Source: Bacillus_BD sp050389805 (GTDB lineage Bacteria > Bacillota > Bacilli > Bacillales > Cytobacillaceae). Taken from it: a DNA stretch of 64,000 bases. The notes under the pieces were generated by a model. That model searched no databases. It saw nothing but the letters and a program-made list of their open reading frames with translations, and was not told the DNA's origin. Location: positions 1,240,001-1,304,000 of the forward strand of contig NZ_CP130945.1 in NCBI RefSeq assembly GCF_050389805.1, in the 5' to 3' direction. Position numbers and translations under genes: made by a program. Numbering within the stretch: the first letter of the stretch is position 1; each line of letters begins with the position of its first letter. Below, one piece after another: positions 35,702 through 45,526 of this stretch.

Positions 35702-36850
35702 ATGATGAGCAATCTGTTTCCAACATATAGTAGATGGGAAATTGAACCCGAGTGGGCGGAAGGTAGTTATCTATATGGTAAAGACGGAAAAAAATATCTG
35801 GATTTTACATCTGGAATTGGTGTTAATAACCTAGGTCATCGTCCAAAAGTTGTGCAGGAGGCAATCCAAGAACAATTAGATAAGTTTTGGCATGTATCGA
35901 ATTTATTTCCGGTGGAACTTCAAGAAATCGCAGCAGGAAAATTGGCCCCTGCTGCTGGAATGGATTTAGTATTCTTTTGCAATAGTGGTGCAGAAGCCAA
36001 TGAAGCGGCGATTAAATTAGCAAGAAAAGCAACAGGTAGAAAAAAGATCATTACGTTTAACCAATCTTTTCATGGACGGACATATGCAACAATGTCTGCA
36101 ACAGGTCAAGATAAAATAAAAAAAGGATTTGGCCCTATGCTTGAAACCTTTACATATGTGCCATTTAATGACCTAAAAGCACTAGAGTCAGAAATGAATG
36201 ATGAAGTGGCTGCTGTTATGTTAGAGGTAATTCAAGGAGAGGGTGGAATTTTTCCTGCTACAGAAGAGTTCCTTCATGGAATAGAAGCTCTTTGTAAGCA
36301 ACATGGCTCCCTATTGATTCTCGATGAGATTCAAACTGGGATTGGTCGTACCGGTAAGCCATTTGCTTTTCAACATTTTGACCTAAAACCAGATATTGTT
36401 TCGGTTGCAAAAGGGTTAGGAAATGGACTTCCAATCGGTGCTATTATTGGTAGAAAAGAATTGAAAGATGTTTTTGGTCCTGGCAGCCATGGCACAACCT
36501 TTGGAGGAAATCCACTTTCAGTTGCATCATCGATTGCAACCATGAATATGATATTTGATGAAGAATTTTTAACAGAGGTAAATAAAAAAGCTGAGTTTTT
36601 AAAGATAAATCTAAAGAAGAATCTTTCCAGTCTAACAAATGTAAAGGATATTAGAGGTCTAGGTTTCATGATAGGAATTGAAGTGACTGAAGGGGTTTCA
36701 GAAATATTAAAAAGTCTAAGAATCAGTGGAATAATCGTTCTATCAGCCGGTGAAAACGTTGTGAGACTTCTACCACCATTAACAGCAACAATCGAAGAAA
36801 TTAGAACTGGAATCGAGATTATTACAAATGTGCTTTCTGAAAGAAATTAA
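35702..36850 (+). CDS. argD: Acetylornithine aminotransferase ArgD
   Basis: A 382-residue class III aminotransferase that makes N-acetylornithine with pyridoxal phosphate. Key stretches: FTSGIGVNNLGHRPK, FCNSGAEANEAAIKLARK, FNQSFHGRT, LDEIQTGIGRTGK, and VAKGLGNGLPIGA with the PLP-binding lysine (K in VSVAKGL). It starts four bases after argB; ATG codons at 35702 and 35705 both fit. A small terminator-like hairpin follows, and carA has its own promoter. Confidence 0.95.
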   Translation: MMSNLFPTYSRWEIEPEWAEGSYLYGKDGKKYLDFTSGIGVNNLGHRPKVVQEAIQEQLDKFWHVSNLFPVELQEIAAGKLAPAAGMDLVFFCNSGAEANEAAIKLARKATGRKKIITFNQSFHGRTYATMSATGQDKIKKGFGPMLETFTYVPFNDLKALESEMNDEVAAVMLEVIQGEGGIFPATEEFLHGIEALCKQHGSLLILDEIQTGIGRTGKPFAFQHFDLKPDIVSVAKGLGNGLPIGAIIGRKELKDVFGPGSHGTTFGGNPLSVASSIATMNMIFDEEFLTEVNKKAEFLKINLKKNLSSLTNVKDIRGLGFMIGIEVTEGVSEILKSLRISGIIVLSAGENVVRLLPPLTATIEEIRTGIEIITNVLSERN

Positions 36851-36871
36851 AACAGCTAATTAGGCTGTTTT
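36849..36871 (+). terminator. Terminator-like hairpin after argD
   Basis: AAAACAGC pairs with GCTGTTTT around a 7-base loop, followed by AATTT. It overlaps the argD stop and is a moderate terminator or attenuator before carA. Confidence 0.6.
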
Positions 36872-36880
36872 AATTTACAG

Positions 36881-36910
36881 TTGACCGTATAAATATAAAT
36901 AAAGTATAAT
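36881..36910 (+). promoter_or_regulatory. Internal SigA promoter of carAB-argF
   Basis: TTGACC (36881-36886), 18-base spacer, TATAAT (36905-36910), 30 bases before the carA start. No clear ARG box was found here; the spacer is A/T-rich. Confidence 0.7.
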
Positions 36911-36940
36911 AAATATACAAAAATGTGGGGTGGGCAAATA

Positions 36941-38023
36941 ATGGAAGGATACTTACAACTAAAATGCGGGGATCAGTTTAAGGGAGAATGGCTAACAAAT
37001 GCTCCTGAAAAACCAATTAAAGGGGAAATCGTTTTTTTTACAGGAATGACAGGTTATCAGGAAGTCTTAACAGATCCATCTTATAAAGATCAAATCATTG
37101 TATTTACTTATCCATTAATTGGAAATTACGGAATAAATGAAGTGAATTTTGAAAGCAGTAAGCCACATGTTGCTGGTGTAGTTGTGTACGAAGCTAAGGA
37201 ATCAGTGTTCCACTATGAAGCAAAGTATTCGTTAAAAGAATATCTGCAAAAATGGGAAATTCCAATGCTTGGTCATATTGATACTAGAGCAGTAGTTAAA
37301 AAGATTCGTAATGTCGGTACAATGCCAGCTGTTTTATCATCCACTACAGATGTAGATGAAAACAGTTTTACTTTATCCAATACAGAAAAAGTAAAAGAAA
37401 TTACTTCTACAAAAGTTGAACGTTTTGGAAACGGAAAACACCATATAGTCCTAATTGATTTTGGCTCAAAAAAATCAATTATGAATAGTTTGTTAAAACG
37501 AGATTGCACAGTTACTTCGGTGCCTTATAATACAACCTTAGAAGCTATTAATGGTTTAAAACCAGAGGGGATTCTTTTATCAAATGGACCAGGGGATCCA
37601 AAAGACATTGAGTTCGTATTGCCGACGATCAAGAATTTAATCCAGCACTATCCTACATTAGGAATCTGTCTCGGTCATCAGTTGGCATCCTTAGCTTTGG
37701 GTGCTAATACAGAAAAATTGGCTTTTGGACATCGTGGAGCGAACCATCCTGTTATTGATTTAGAAAAGAATAAAGTTATGATGTCTTCACAGAACCATAG
37801 TTATGTAGTGGAAAAAAACTCGTTAAAAGATACAGGGCTGGTATTACGTTTTAAAAATTTACATGATGATTCAATTGAAGGTTTCACACATGAGGTTTAT
37901 CCGCTCCAAACGGTGCAATTCCACCCTGAGGCGAATCCAGGTCCAGTGGAAAGCGGTTATCTATTTGATGAATTTATTGAAACAGTAAAAGCAAACAACG
38001 GGAGAGTATACGCTTATGCCTAA
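36941..38023 (+). CDS. carA: Arginine-specific carbamoyl-phosphate synthase small subunit CarA
   Basis: A 360-residue glutamine amidotransferase subunit that feeds ammonia to CarB. The N-terminal domain shows FFTGMTGYQEVLTDPSY; the class I amidotransferase domain has LSNGPGDP, GICLGHQ with the nucleophile Cys, and the catalytic pair in FHPEANPGP. GGGGTGGG lies before 36941; a slightly longer frame from 36923 includes that site and is rejected. The linkage to arg genes marks it as the arginine-pathway enzyme as opposed to the pyrimidine one (PyrAA). It overlaps carB by eight bases. Confidence 0.95.
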   Translation: MEGYLQLKCGDQFKGEWLTNAPEKPIKGEIVFFTGMTGYQEVLTDPSYKDQIIVFTYPLIGNYGINEVNFESSKPHVAGVVVYEAKESVFHYEAKYSLKEYLQKWEIPMLGHIDTRAVVKKIRNVGTMPAVLSSTTDVDENSFTLSNTEKVKEITSTKVERFGNGKHHIVLIDFGSKKSIMNSLLKRDCTVTSVPYNTTLEAINGLKPEGILLSNGPGDPKDIEFVLPTIKNLIQHYPTLGICLGHQLASLALGANTEKLAFGHRGANHPVIDLEKNKVMMSSQNHSYVVEKNSLKDTGLVLRFKNLHDDSIEGFTHEVYPLQTVQFHPEANPGPVESGYLFDEFIETVKANNGRVYAYA

Positions 38024-41000
38024 AGACACATCCATCCATTCAATTCTTGTTATTGGCTCCGGTCCGATTGTTATTGGTCAGGCAGCAGAATTCGACTATG
38101 CAGGAACACAAGCCTGCTTAGCTCTTAAAGAAGACGGATATAAAGTCATCCTTGTAAATGACAATCCAGCAACGATTATGACCGATCATAGCTTTGCTGA
38201 TCAAATCTATTTTGAGCCATTGACTGTAGATGTATTAGAAAAGATCATTGCAAAAGAAAAACCCGATGGATTACTGGCAACCCTTGGTGGGCAAACAGGT
38301 TTAAATTTAGCTTTTCAATTAAGTGAGAACGGAATTCTTGAAAAGTATCGGGTGAAGTTGCTCGGTAGTTCAATTGAATCCATCAAAAAAGGAGAAGATC
38401 GAGAAGCGTTTCGTGCATTGATGCACGAATTAAATGAACCTGTACCAGAAAGCACGATTGTGCATGAATTACCAGAAGCTCTTGACTTTGCAGAACAAAT
38501 TGGGTTTCCGATCATCATTCGCCCGGCATATACATTAGGTGGAACAGGTGGCGGGATTGCTTCCAATAAGGAAGAGTTTGTGAAACTTGTATCGGGTGGT
38601 TTACAAGAAAGTCCGATTCATCAGTGTTTAATTGAAAAAAGTATTGCAGGTTTTAAAGAAATTGAGTATGAAGTGATGAGGGATTCGAACAACACATGTA
38701 TTACGATTTGCAACATGGAAAATATTGATCCAGTCGGGATTCATACAGGTGATTCCATCGTTGTGGCACCGTCCCAAACATTAACAGATGTGGAATATCA
38801 AATGCTTCGTTCAGCATCCATTAAAATCATTTCTGCATTAGAAATTATCGGTGGCTGTAATATCCAGTTTGCTCTTGATCCGAATAGCAAAAAATATTAT
38901 TTAATCGAAGTAAACCCGAGGGTAAGTCGTTCGTCAGCACTTGCTTCAAAGGCAACGGGATACCCAATAGCGAGAATGGCCGCAAAACTCTCAGTTGGCT
39001 ATTTACTAAATGAAATTATAAATCCGGTTACAGGGGATACGTTCGCAAGCTTTGAACCAGCCCTCGACTATGTGGTTGCGAAAATTCCAAAATGGCCTTT
39101 TGATAAATTTACTTCGCTTGAGCGAAAATTAGGAACGCAGATGAAAGCAACCGGTGAAGTAATGGGGATTGACCGTAATTTAGAAAGAGCGCTATTAAAA
39201 GCAATTCAATCGCTTGAAATTAACGTTAATGATTTAAGATTACCGGAATTAGATAAATTAAAAACAAACGAATTGCAGCAACTTTTACTTCAACAAACCG
39301 ATCAGCGCTTTTTTGTCATCATGGAGCTTTTAAGAAGAGGCGTAACCGTAAACGAAATACATGACAAAACGGGTATTGATTTCTTTTTCTTACAAAGTTT
39401 CCAAATCCTGATTCAACAGGAGCAAGCCATTTCTACGTCTTCCATTGAAAATGTTACAAAAGACCAGCTTCAATTGTGGAAAGAAAAAGGCTTTAGCGAT
39501 ACATTTATTGCCTCACAGTGGGGAGTAACGGAAGAAAGTGTTCGTCAAAAGCGAAAAGAATTGGGAATCCTTCCTGTTTATAAAATGGTTGATACTTGTG
39601 CAGCAGAATTTGAGGCTCAATCCAATTACTATTATTCAAGTTATTTTGGTGAGAATGAACAAATTCCAAGTAATCGCCGAAAAGTAGCTATCATTGGCAG
39701 TGGTCCAATTAGAATTGGGCAAGGAATTGAATTTGATTATTGCTCTGTACATGGAGTGCTTGCTCTTAAGAATGAGGATGTTGAAACGATTTTAATCAAC
39801 AATAATCCTGAAACCGTTAGTACTGATTTCACAACAGCTGACCGATTATATTTTGAACCGTTAATTCTCGAAACGATTATGAATGTAATTGAAAGTGAAG
39901 GTATAACTGAGGTAATCGTTCAACTTGGTGGACAAACGGCTCTCAACCTTGCTAAGAAACTAGAGGAGTATGGTGTAACGATTCTTGGAACGAATTCACA
40001 TACGATTGATGTATTAGAAGACCGTGATCTATTCTATAAATTATTAGATGAATTACAAATTCCTCATATTCAAGGGGATATTGCTTATGATGAGGAACAA
40101 ATAATAAAGTCCGTTTCTAAATTAGGTTTACCTGTGTTGATTCGCCCTTCCTATGTAATTGGTGGAAAAGGAATGGAAACCATCAAGAATCAACAAGAAC
40201 TCCAAACCTATTTACAAAATGATGATATTCCTTATCCAGTATTAGTGGATCAATTTATGCAAGCATCAGAGGCAGAACTCGATCTTGTTGCAGATGGAAT
40301 GAATGCGTGCATTCCAGCATTAATGGAGCATATTGAAAAAACTGGTGTTCACTCTGGTGACAGTCTGTCTATGCTGCCAGCGCAAAATCTAACGGATGCT
40401 GCAGAAGCAAAAATGAAAGATTATGCTTTAAAAATTGTTCGAAAGCTTGGTTATAAAGGACTTATGAATATCCAGTACATTGTTGATGGTGATAGCGTTT
40501 ATTTACTTGAAGTCAATCCACGCGCAAGTCGAACAGTTCCTATTGTAAGTAAAGTAACGGGTATCCCGCTTGTCCAAATTGCGACAAAGATCTTGCTTGG
40601 GAACTATCAATTATCATCAGATGAAGTGAACCAAGAGCGTAAAATTCCATATGTTTGTATTAAATATCCTGTTTTCTCTAATTATGCTTTAAGCGGACTT
40701 GATTCAAAAGTAACGGCTGAAATGAGATCTACAGGAGAAGGAATTTCGATTGCAGATAGTGTTAAAGAAGCATTAAATAAGGCATTCCATGTTGCTTTAA
40801 AGAATAAAAAGGGAACTACTGTACTGGTAAGTACATTGAATGGATTAGAGAATTATCAGGATGTTGCTACTGCATCTGGATCCAAGCTCGTTCTAACTGG
40901 AGAACAGTCTGAAGCTCTTTTGAAAGATGAGAATACGATAGCCTATTATAACCCTAGTGGACTACAACAAGATAAACAACTTCGTGCGATTGCTACAAAA

Positions 41001-41129
41001 AACAGGGTCATAACATTTTCTGAAAAGGAAAGTTTATATGCGTTTTTACAAGCATTAACGGTTAAAGATTTTACGGTTCATTCCATTGAAGATTGGTACA
41101 ATATGATGAAAGAGGACGTGAATGCATAA
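38016..41129 (+). CDS. carB: Arginine-specific carbamoyl-phosphate synthase large subunit CarB
   Basis: A 1037-residue subunit with two homologous ATP-grasp synthetase halves, each opening with a GSGPIVIGQ or GSGPIRIGQG loop, (IGSGPIVIGQAAEFDYAG at the N terminus, IIGSGPIRIGQGIEFDY near residue 565). It makes carbamoyl phosphate from bicarbonate, ammonia and two ATP. The C-terminal allosteric domain is short, which fits the arginine-specific form; PyrAB is usually a little longer. The start overlaps carA and the stop abuts argF, so carA-carB-argF form one translationally coupled set. Confidence 0.95.
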   Translation: MPKDTSIHSILVIGSGPIVIGQAAEFDYAGTQACLALKEDGYKVILVNDNPATIMTDHSFADQIYFEPLTVDVLEKIIAKEKPDGLLATLGGQTGLNLAFQLSENGILEKYRVKLLGSSIESIKKGEDREAFRALMHELNEPVPESTIVHELPEALDFAEQIGFPIIIRPAYTLGGTGGGIASNKEEFVKLVSGGLQESPIHQCLIEKSIAGFKEIEYEVMRDSNNTCITICNMENIDPVGIHTGDSIVVAPSQTLTDVEYQMLRSASIKIISALEIIGGCNIQFALDPNSKKYYLIEVNPRVSRSSALASKATGYPIARMAAKLSVGYLLNEIINPVTGDTFASFEPALDYVVAKIPKWPFDKFTSLERKLGTQMKATGEVMGIDRNLERALLKAIQSLEINVNDLRLPELDKLKTNELQQLLLQQTDQRFFVIMELLRRGVTVNEIHDKTGIDFFFLQSFQILIQQEQAISTSSIENVTKDQLQLWKEKGFSDTFIASQWGVTEESVRQKRKELGILPVYKMVDTCAAEFEAQSNYYYSSYFGENEQIPSNRRKVAIIGSGPIRIGQGIEFDYCSVHGVLALKNEDVETILINNNPETVSTDFTTADRLYFEPLILETIMNVIESEGITEVIVQLGGQTALNLAKKLEEYGVTILGTNSHTIDVLEDRDLFYKLLDELQIPHIQGDIAYDEEQIIKSVSKLGLPVLIRPSYVIGGKGMETIKNQQELQTYLQNDDIPYPVLVDQFMQASEAELDLVADGMNACIPALMEHIEKTGVHSGDSLSMLPAQNLTDAAEAKMKDYALKIVRKLGYKGLMNIQYIVDGDSVYLLEVNPRASRTVPIVSKVTGIPLVQIATKILLGNYQLSSDEVNQERKIPYVCIKYPVFSNYALSGLDSKVTAEMRSTGEGISIADSVKEALNKAFHVALKNKKGTTVLVSTLNGLENYQDVATASGSKLVLTGEQSEALLKDENTIAYYNPSGLQQDKQLRAIATKNRVITFSEKESLYAFLQALTVKDFTVHSIEDWYNMMKEDVNA

Positions 41130-42095
41130 ATGTCAGCTGAAATTACAGCAAAAGATGAACTTCAATTAAAGGGAAAAGATTTATTAACAGTAGCGGAGTT
41201 AACTCAGGAACAGATTTTAGGGTTATTGTCGAAGGCAAAGAAAATCAAAGCCCTGAAACTCGCGGGTGAAACGTACCACCCTTTAAAAGGAAAAACACTT
41301 GGTATGATTTTTGAAAAATCTTCAACAAGAACTCGTGTTTCTTTTGAAGCAGGGATGTACCAATTGGGTGGTCATGCACTTTTTTTAAGCAGCAATGATT
41401 TACAAATTGGAAGAGGGGAACCGATATCTGATACTGCGCAAGTACTTTCAGAGTATCTAGATGCCATTATGATTCGAACATTTGAGCATGAAAAGGTAGA
41501 AGAACTTGCTAAATATGCATCGATTCCAGTGATTAACGCCTTAACCGATTTATCCCATCCTTGTCAGGCATTGGCTGATTTATTAACCATCCAAGAATGT
41601 AAAGGGGAAAATCTGAAAGGTTTGAAATTGGCTTATATTGGAGATGGAAACAATATGGCTCATTCTTTAATGATTGCTGCTGCAAAAGTTGGAATGGACT
41701 TTGCTATAGCTTGTCCAGAAGGATATAAACCAAATGAAAAAGTAACGAATATGGCTCTAGAAATAGCCAAAGAAACGGGAGCTAATATCCTAATCACACA
41801 AGATCCAGTAGAAGCAGTGAAAGAGGCAGATGCCATTTATACAGATGTCTGGACGAGTATGGGACAGGAAAAAGAAAATGAAGACAGAATGAAAGCATTC
41901 GCTGGTAAGTATCAAGTAAATGAAGAACTTGTTAAGCATGCAAAAGATGACTTTATTTTCTTACATTGCCTTCCTGCCCACCGAGGTGAAGAGGTTACAG
42001 CTGAAATTATTGATGGGGATCATTCAGTTGTCTTCCAAGAAGCTGGAAATAGATTACATGCACAAAAGGCATTGCTAGTAGCTCTTTTAGCGTAA
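41130..42095 (+). CDS. argF: Ornithine carbamoyltransferase ArgF
   Basis: A 321-residue enzyme that joins ornithine and carbamoyl phosphate to citrulline. The carbamoyl-phosphate loop is KSSTRTRVSFE, with DLSHPCQALADLLT in the middle and HCLPAHRGEEV near the C terminus. Its ATG directly follows the carB stop, so it depends on translation from carB. argG and argH are not in the window. Its termination point is unclear; no strong hairpin follows in the 150 bases before yjzC. Confidence 0.95.
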   Translation: MSAEITAKDELQLKGKDLLTVAELTQEQILGLLSKAKKIKALKLAGETYHPLKGKTLGMIFEKSSTRTRVSFEAGMYQLGGHALFLSSNDLQIGRGEPISDTAQVLSEYLDAIMIRTFEHEKVEELAKYASIPVINALTDLSHPCQALADLLTIQECKGENLKGLKLAYIGDGNNMAHSLMIAAAKVGMDFAIACPEGYKPNEKVTNMALEIAKETGANILITQDPVEAVKEADAIYTDVWTSMGQEKENEDRMKAFAGKYQVNEELVKHAKDDFIFLHCLPAHRGEEVTAEIIDGDHSVVFQEAGNRLHAQKALLVALLA

Positions 42096-42247
42096 GGATC
42101 GGTTTAGCTGAGATTGAATTATTAGCAGCGTCAAAAAGTTTTTTTACGGTTGGTGACCAATTGTAAATCAAACTTCCCTTATTTTCCTTCATGAATGGTT
42201 TCTAAAATAGCCATAATAAAAGGGACCAAACATAAGGGGGAATCGAT

Positions 42248-42427
42248 ATGGGTCAGAATCGACAATTTCGTCCAGGTCAAAAAGCTCCAAATAATGGGAT
42301 TTATATAGAAATTGGTGAAACAGGAAGCAATGTGAAAAACCCAAAAATGCTTAGAATGAAAGCGGGAGATGCATTCCCGGAAAACTCAAATGACGATCGT
42401 ATTTGGACATATCAAAGAAAACCTTAA
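42248..42427 (+). CDS. yjzC: YjzC-family small protein
   Basis: A 59-residue gene: MGQNRQFRPGQKAPNNGIYI, then EIGETGSNVKNPKMLRMKAG and a tail ending IWTYQRKP. It matches YjzC, a small conserved Bacillus protein of unknown function in the same position after argF. AGGGGGA lies seven bases before the ATG. It is soluble, with no cysteines. A terminator follows. Confidence 0.9.
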   Translation: MGQNRQFRPGQKAPNNGIYIEIGETGSNVKNPKMLRMKAGDAFPENSNDDRIWTYQRKP

Positions 42428-42433
42428 TCTTTT

Positions 42434-42461
42434 AGGCCATCCGAAATGGGTGGTCTTTTTG
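42434..42461 (+). terminator. Intrinsic terminator after yjzC
   Basis: GGCCATCC pairs with GGGTGGTC (two G-U pairs), loop GAAAT, then TTTTT. Confidence 0.75.
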
Positions 42462-42528
42462 TGCATTTCTTCTACTTTAAACAGTGTTTTACATTTCCAT
42501 GAAGCTTTTAAAATGAAACTAAAAAGGA

Positions 42529-42560
42529 TATAATAAAAATAAAGGTCAAAAAAGGTCAAG
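42529..42560 (+). promoter_or_regulatory. clpB promoter with CtsR operator
   Basis: A TATAAT at 42529-42534 is followed by GGTCAAAAAAGGTCAAG (42544-42560), the CtsR direct repeat GGTCAAA-N3-GGTCAAA with one mismatch, placed over the expected transcription start. This predicts heat-shock repression by CtsR. Confidence 0.85.
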
Positions 42561-42570
42561 GAGGCATTAT

Positions 42571-45168
42571 ATGGACATTAATCAAATGACGGAAAAAGTT
42601 CAAAAAGCAATTATGAATGCCCAAAGCATAGCCATTAGAGAACAGCATCAAGAGGTTGATGAAGTCCACTTATTTATGGTCATGCTTGAAGATCAAGATA
42701 ATTTAATCCTTTCTATTTTACAAAAAATGGATGTAAATATGACGGAGATTCGGGCAGGTATACAACAGTTTCTCATGAAAAAACCGAAAGTCACCGGTAG
42801 TGGTGTAGAACAAGGGAAACTTTATATCACAAACGGCTTGCAAAGGGTTCTTGCTGAATCAGAAAAATTTATGAAGCAATTTAAGGATGATTATTTATCT
42901 GTAGAACATATTTTATTAGCTTCCATCTCCCTTCCATCCGAGATCGGGAATTATTTTAAGGATAACGGAATATCGTTAAAAACTTTATTAGAAGTGATTA
43001 GAGAGATAAGGGGGAATCAAAGAGTGACATCGCAAAATCCAGAGGGTACATATGAGGCGTTGAAAAAGTATGGAAGAGATTTGGTTGCGGAAGTCCAAGC
43101 TGGGAAGGTAGATCCAGTTATTGGAAGAGACAGTGAGATTCGAAATGTAATTCGAATCTTATCAAGAAAAACAAAAAATAATCCAGTGCTTATTGGAGAA
43201 CCTGGTGTTGGGAAAACAGCTATTGTTGAAGGATTGGCACAGCGTATTGTCCGCAAAGATGTCCCAGAAGGGTTAAAGAATAAGACCATTTTTTCACTGG
43301 ATATGAGTGCATTGATTGCAGGTGCAAAATTTCGCGGAGAATTTGAGGAACGTCTAAAAGCTGTATTAAACGAAGTGAAAAAAAGTGACGGACAAATTCT
43401 TCTTTTTATTGATGAGATTCATACGATTGTTGGTGCTGGTAAAACGGAAGGAGCCATGGATGCCGGTAATATGTTAAAGCCTATGCTTGCTCGTGGGGAA
43501 CTTCACTGTATTGGTGCGACAACACTCGACGAATATCGTAAATATATTGAGAAAGATCCTGCTTTAGAACGGCGCTTTCAGCAAGTTCTTGTTCAAGAAC
43601 CTGACGTAGAAGATACGATCTCCATTTTAAGGGGACTAAAGGAGCGCTTTGAAGTATATCACGGTGTGAATATTCATGACCGTGCATTAGTAGCTGCAGC
43701 TACATTGTCTCATCGCTATATTACCGATCGGTTCTTGCCTGATAAAGCGATTGATCTAATTGATGAAGCGTGTGCGATGATTCGTACGGAAATGGATTCA
43801 ATGCCATCTGAATTAGATGAAGTCACGAGAAGAGTGATGCAATTAGAAATCGAAGAAGCGGCATTAGAGAAGGAAAAGGACGATGCAAGTAAAGAAAGAC
43901 TTGATTCTCTAAGAAAGGAATTAGCCCAATTCCGTGAACAAGCGCATGCAATGCGGGCTAAATGGCAGGTTGAAAAGGAGAGCATTGGAAAGGTTCAAGA
44001 GAAACGCGAACAGCTAGAAAAGTTACGTCGTGAATTAGAGCATGCAGAGAATGAATATGATCTCAATAAAGCTGCAGAACTTCGTCACGGGCGTATCCCA
44101 GCATTGGAAAAAGAATTAAAACAATTAGAAATGGAGGTTAATGAAAAACAAGGAGAGCGGTTATTAAGAGAAGAAGTGACAGAAGATGAAATCTCTTCCA
44201 TTGTAGCTCGATGGACAGGGATCCCCGTTACGAAACTTGTAGAAGGAGAACGAGAAAAACTTCTTCGTTTAGAAAGTATTTTACACGAAAGAGTCATTGG
44301 ACAAGAGGAAGCGGTTCGTTTAGTATCAGACGCTGTTTTAAGGGCAAGAGCAGGAATTAAAGATCCGAAACGCCCAATTGGTTCATTTGTCTTTTTGGGT
44401 CCAACTGGTGTCGGAAAAACAGAATTAGCAAAAGCTTTAGCCCAAAGCTTATTTGATAGTGAAGAACAAATTGTCCGTTTAGACATGTCTGAATATATGG
44501 AGAAACATTCCGTTTCAAGGTTAATCGGTGCTCCTCCAGGATATGTAGGCTATGAAGAAGGAGGGCAGCTTACAGAAGCTGTTAGAAGAAGACCTTACTC
44601 GGTCATCTTATTGGATGAAATTGAGAAAGCCCATCCGGAAGTATTCAATATCTTGCTACAAGTTCTCGATGATGGTAGAATTACCGATTCCCAGGGAAGA
44701 ATGGTTGATTTTAAAAATGCTGTGATCATCATGACTTCTAACATTGGATCGCAATATCTGTTAGAGCAACATAATGGGAACGAAGAAATCGCAGATGAAA
44801 CGCGTGACTTAGTAATGGGTCAATTAAGAGGTCACTTCCGACCAGAATTCTTAAATCGGATTGATGAAATCATTTTATTCAAACCACTGACTTTACAAAA
44901 TATCAAGGAGATTGTAGGCAAGCTTGTTCAAGAGCTGCAACTTAGATTATCAGAGCAACAAATAAAATTACGTATAAATGATGAAGCAAAGGAATATATT
45001 GCAGAAAATGGCTTTGATCCGATTTATGGAGCAAGACCACTGAAAAGATTTATTCAAAGGAACCTTGAAACGAAAATGGCACGTGCCATTATTGCAGGAG
45101 AAATTCGTGAAAATCAATCTGTGACGATTGTTATAAAACAAAACGAAATAGGTTTTGAAATCGAATAG
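42571..45168 (+). CDS. clpB: ATP-dependent chaperone ClpB
   Basis: An 865-residue AAA+ disaggregase that works with DnaK to rescue aggregated proteins. Domain order: Clp N-domain (1-145), AAA-1 with GEPGVGKT and DEIHTIVGAG, the long coiled-coil middle domain (about 400-520) that separates ClpB from ClpC, then AAA-2 with GPTGVGKT and LLDEIEKAHPEVFN. There is no tripeptide ClpP-binding loop typical of ClpC/ClpA/ClpX visible in AAA-2. B. subtilis lacks clpB but several other Bacillaceae have it at this site. It is controlled by CtsR, judging from the box at 42544-42560. Confidence 0.94.
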   Translation: MDINQMTEKVQKAIMNAQSIAIREQHQEVDEVHLFMVMLEDQDNLILSILQKMDVNMTEIRAGIQQFLMKKPKVTGSGVEQGKLYITNGLQRVLAESEKFMKQFKDDYLSVEHILLASISLPSEIGNYFKDNGISLKTLLEVIREIRGNQRVTSQNPEGTYEALKKYGRDLVAEVQAGKVDPVIGRDSEIRNVIRILSRKTKNNPVLIGEPGVGKTAIVEGLAQRIVRKDVPEGLKNKTIFSLDMSALIAGAKFRGEFEERLKAVLNEVKKSDGQILLFIDEIHTIVGAGKTEGAMDAGNMLKPMLARGELHCIGATTLDEYRKYIEKDPALERRFQQVLVQEPDVEDTISILRGLKERFEVYHGVNIHDRALVAAATLSHRYITDRFLPDKAIDLIDEACAMIRTEMDSMPSELDEVTRRVMQLEIEEAALEKEKDDASKERLDSLRKELAQFREQAHAMRAKWQVEKESIGKVQEKREQLEKLRRELEHAENEYDLNKAAELRHGRIPALEKELKQLEMEVNEKQGERLLREEVTEDEISSIVARWTGIPVTKLVEGEREKLLRLESILHERVIGQEEAVRLVSDAVLRARAGIKDPKRPIGSFVFLGPTGVGKTELAKALAQSLFDSEEQIVRLDMSEYMEKHSVSRLIGAPPGYVGYEEGGQLTEAVRRRPYSVILLDEIEKAHPEVFNILLQVLDDGRITDSQGRMVDFKNAVIIMTSNIGSQYLLEQHNGNEEIADETRDLVMGQLRGHFRPEFLNRIDEIILFKPLTLQNIKEIVGKLVQELQLRLSEQQIKLRINDEAKEYIAENGFDPIYGARPLKRFIQRNLETKMARAIIAGEIRENQSVTIVIKQNEIGFEIE

Positions 45169-45193
45169 AACACTATGTACCCCAAAAAATAAA

Positions 45194-45228
45194 AAACAAG
45201 TCATTCTGTTTTTCAGAATGACTTGTTT
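45194..45228. terminator. Bidirectional terminator between clpB and yjzD
   Basis: A perfect 15-bp stem (45194-45208 with 45214-45228) with loop TTTTT; A and T tracts lie on the two sides. Confidence 0.88.
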
Positions 45229-45240
45229 CCATTAATTTTT

Positions 45241-45429
45241 TTAATGATGTCCATCTTGCTCTGCAGGTTGGGGTAAAATAAAAGGAATGACATGTACCAA
45301 AATCGTTGTAATCACACCCAAGGTTAAAGCAAGTTGGAGATTAAAAGCAACACCGACCATTGAACTGACGACATATGTAAGCATTAACATTAAAAGAAAA
45401 GACCAAATCGCTGTCATAATAGAACGCAC
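45241..45429 (-). CDS. yjzD: DUF2929-family membrane protein (YjzD-like)
   Basis: A 62-residue protein with two membrane helices: about residues 5-28 (a SIMTAIWSFLLMLMLTYVV stretch) and 35-52 (LALTLGVITTILVHVIPFIL), ending in a short polar tail with two histidines. It fits DUF2929, as in B. subtilis YjzD, at the same place. The start is probably the GTG at 45429, seven bases after GAGGTG; a GTG at 45435 lies next to that site. The function is unknown. Confidence 0.75.
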   Translation of the reverse strand: MRSIMTAIWSFLLMLMLTYVVSSMVGVAFNLQLALTLGVITTILVHVIPFILPQPAEQDGHH

Positions 45430-45526
45430 AAACACTCACCTCAAAAGTATAATCTTTCTAATTATCTTACCATATTTTAAATTATTTATAAAGTGAAACT
45501 TCTATTAGAAAAGGGTATTCTTCCCG

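Noticed and set aside
44085..44486. A 133-codon frame antisense to clpB
   Set aside because: A shadow of the conserved AAA-2 coding region; no ribosome-binding site and no recognisable family.
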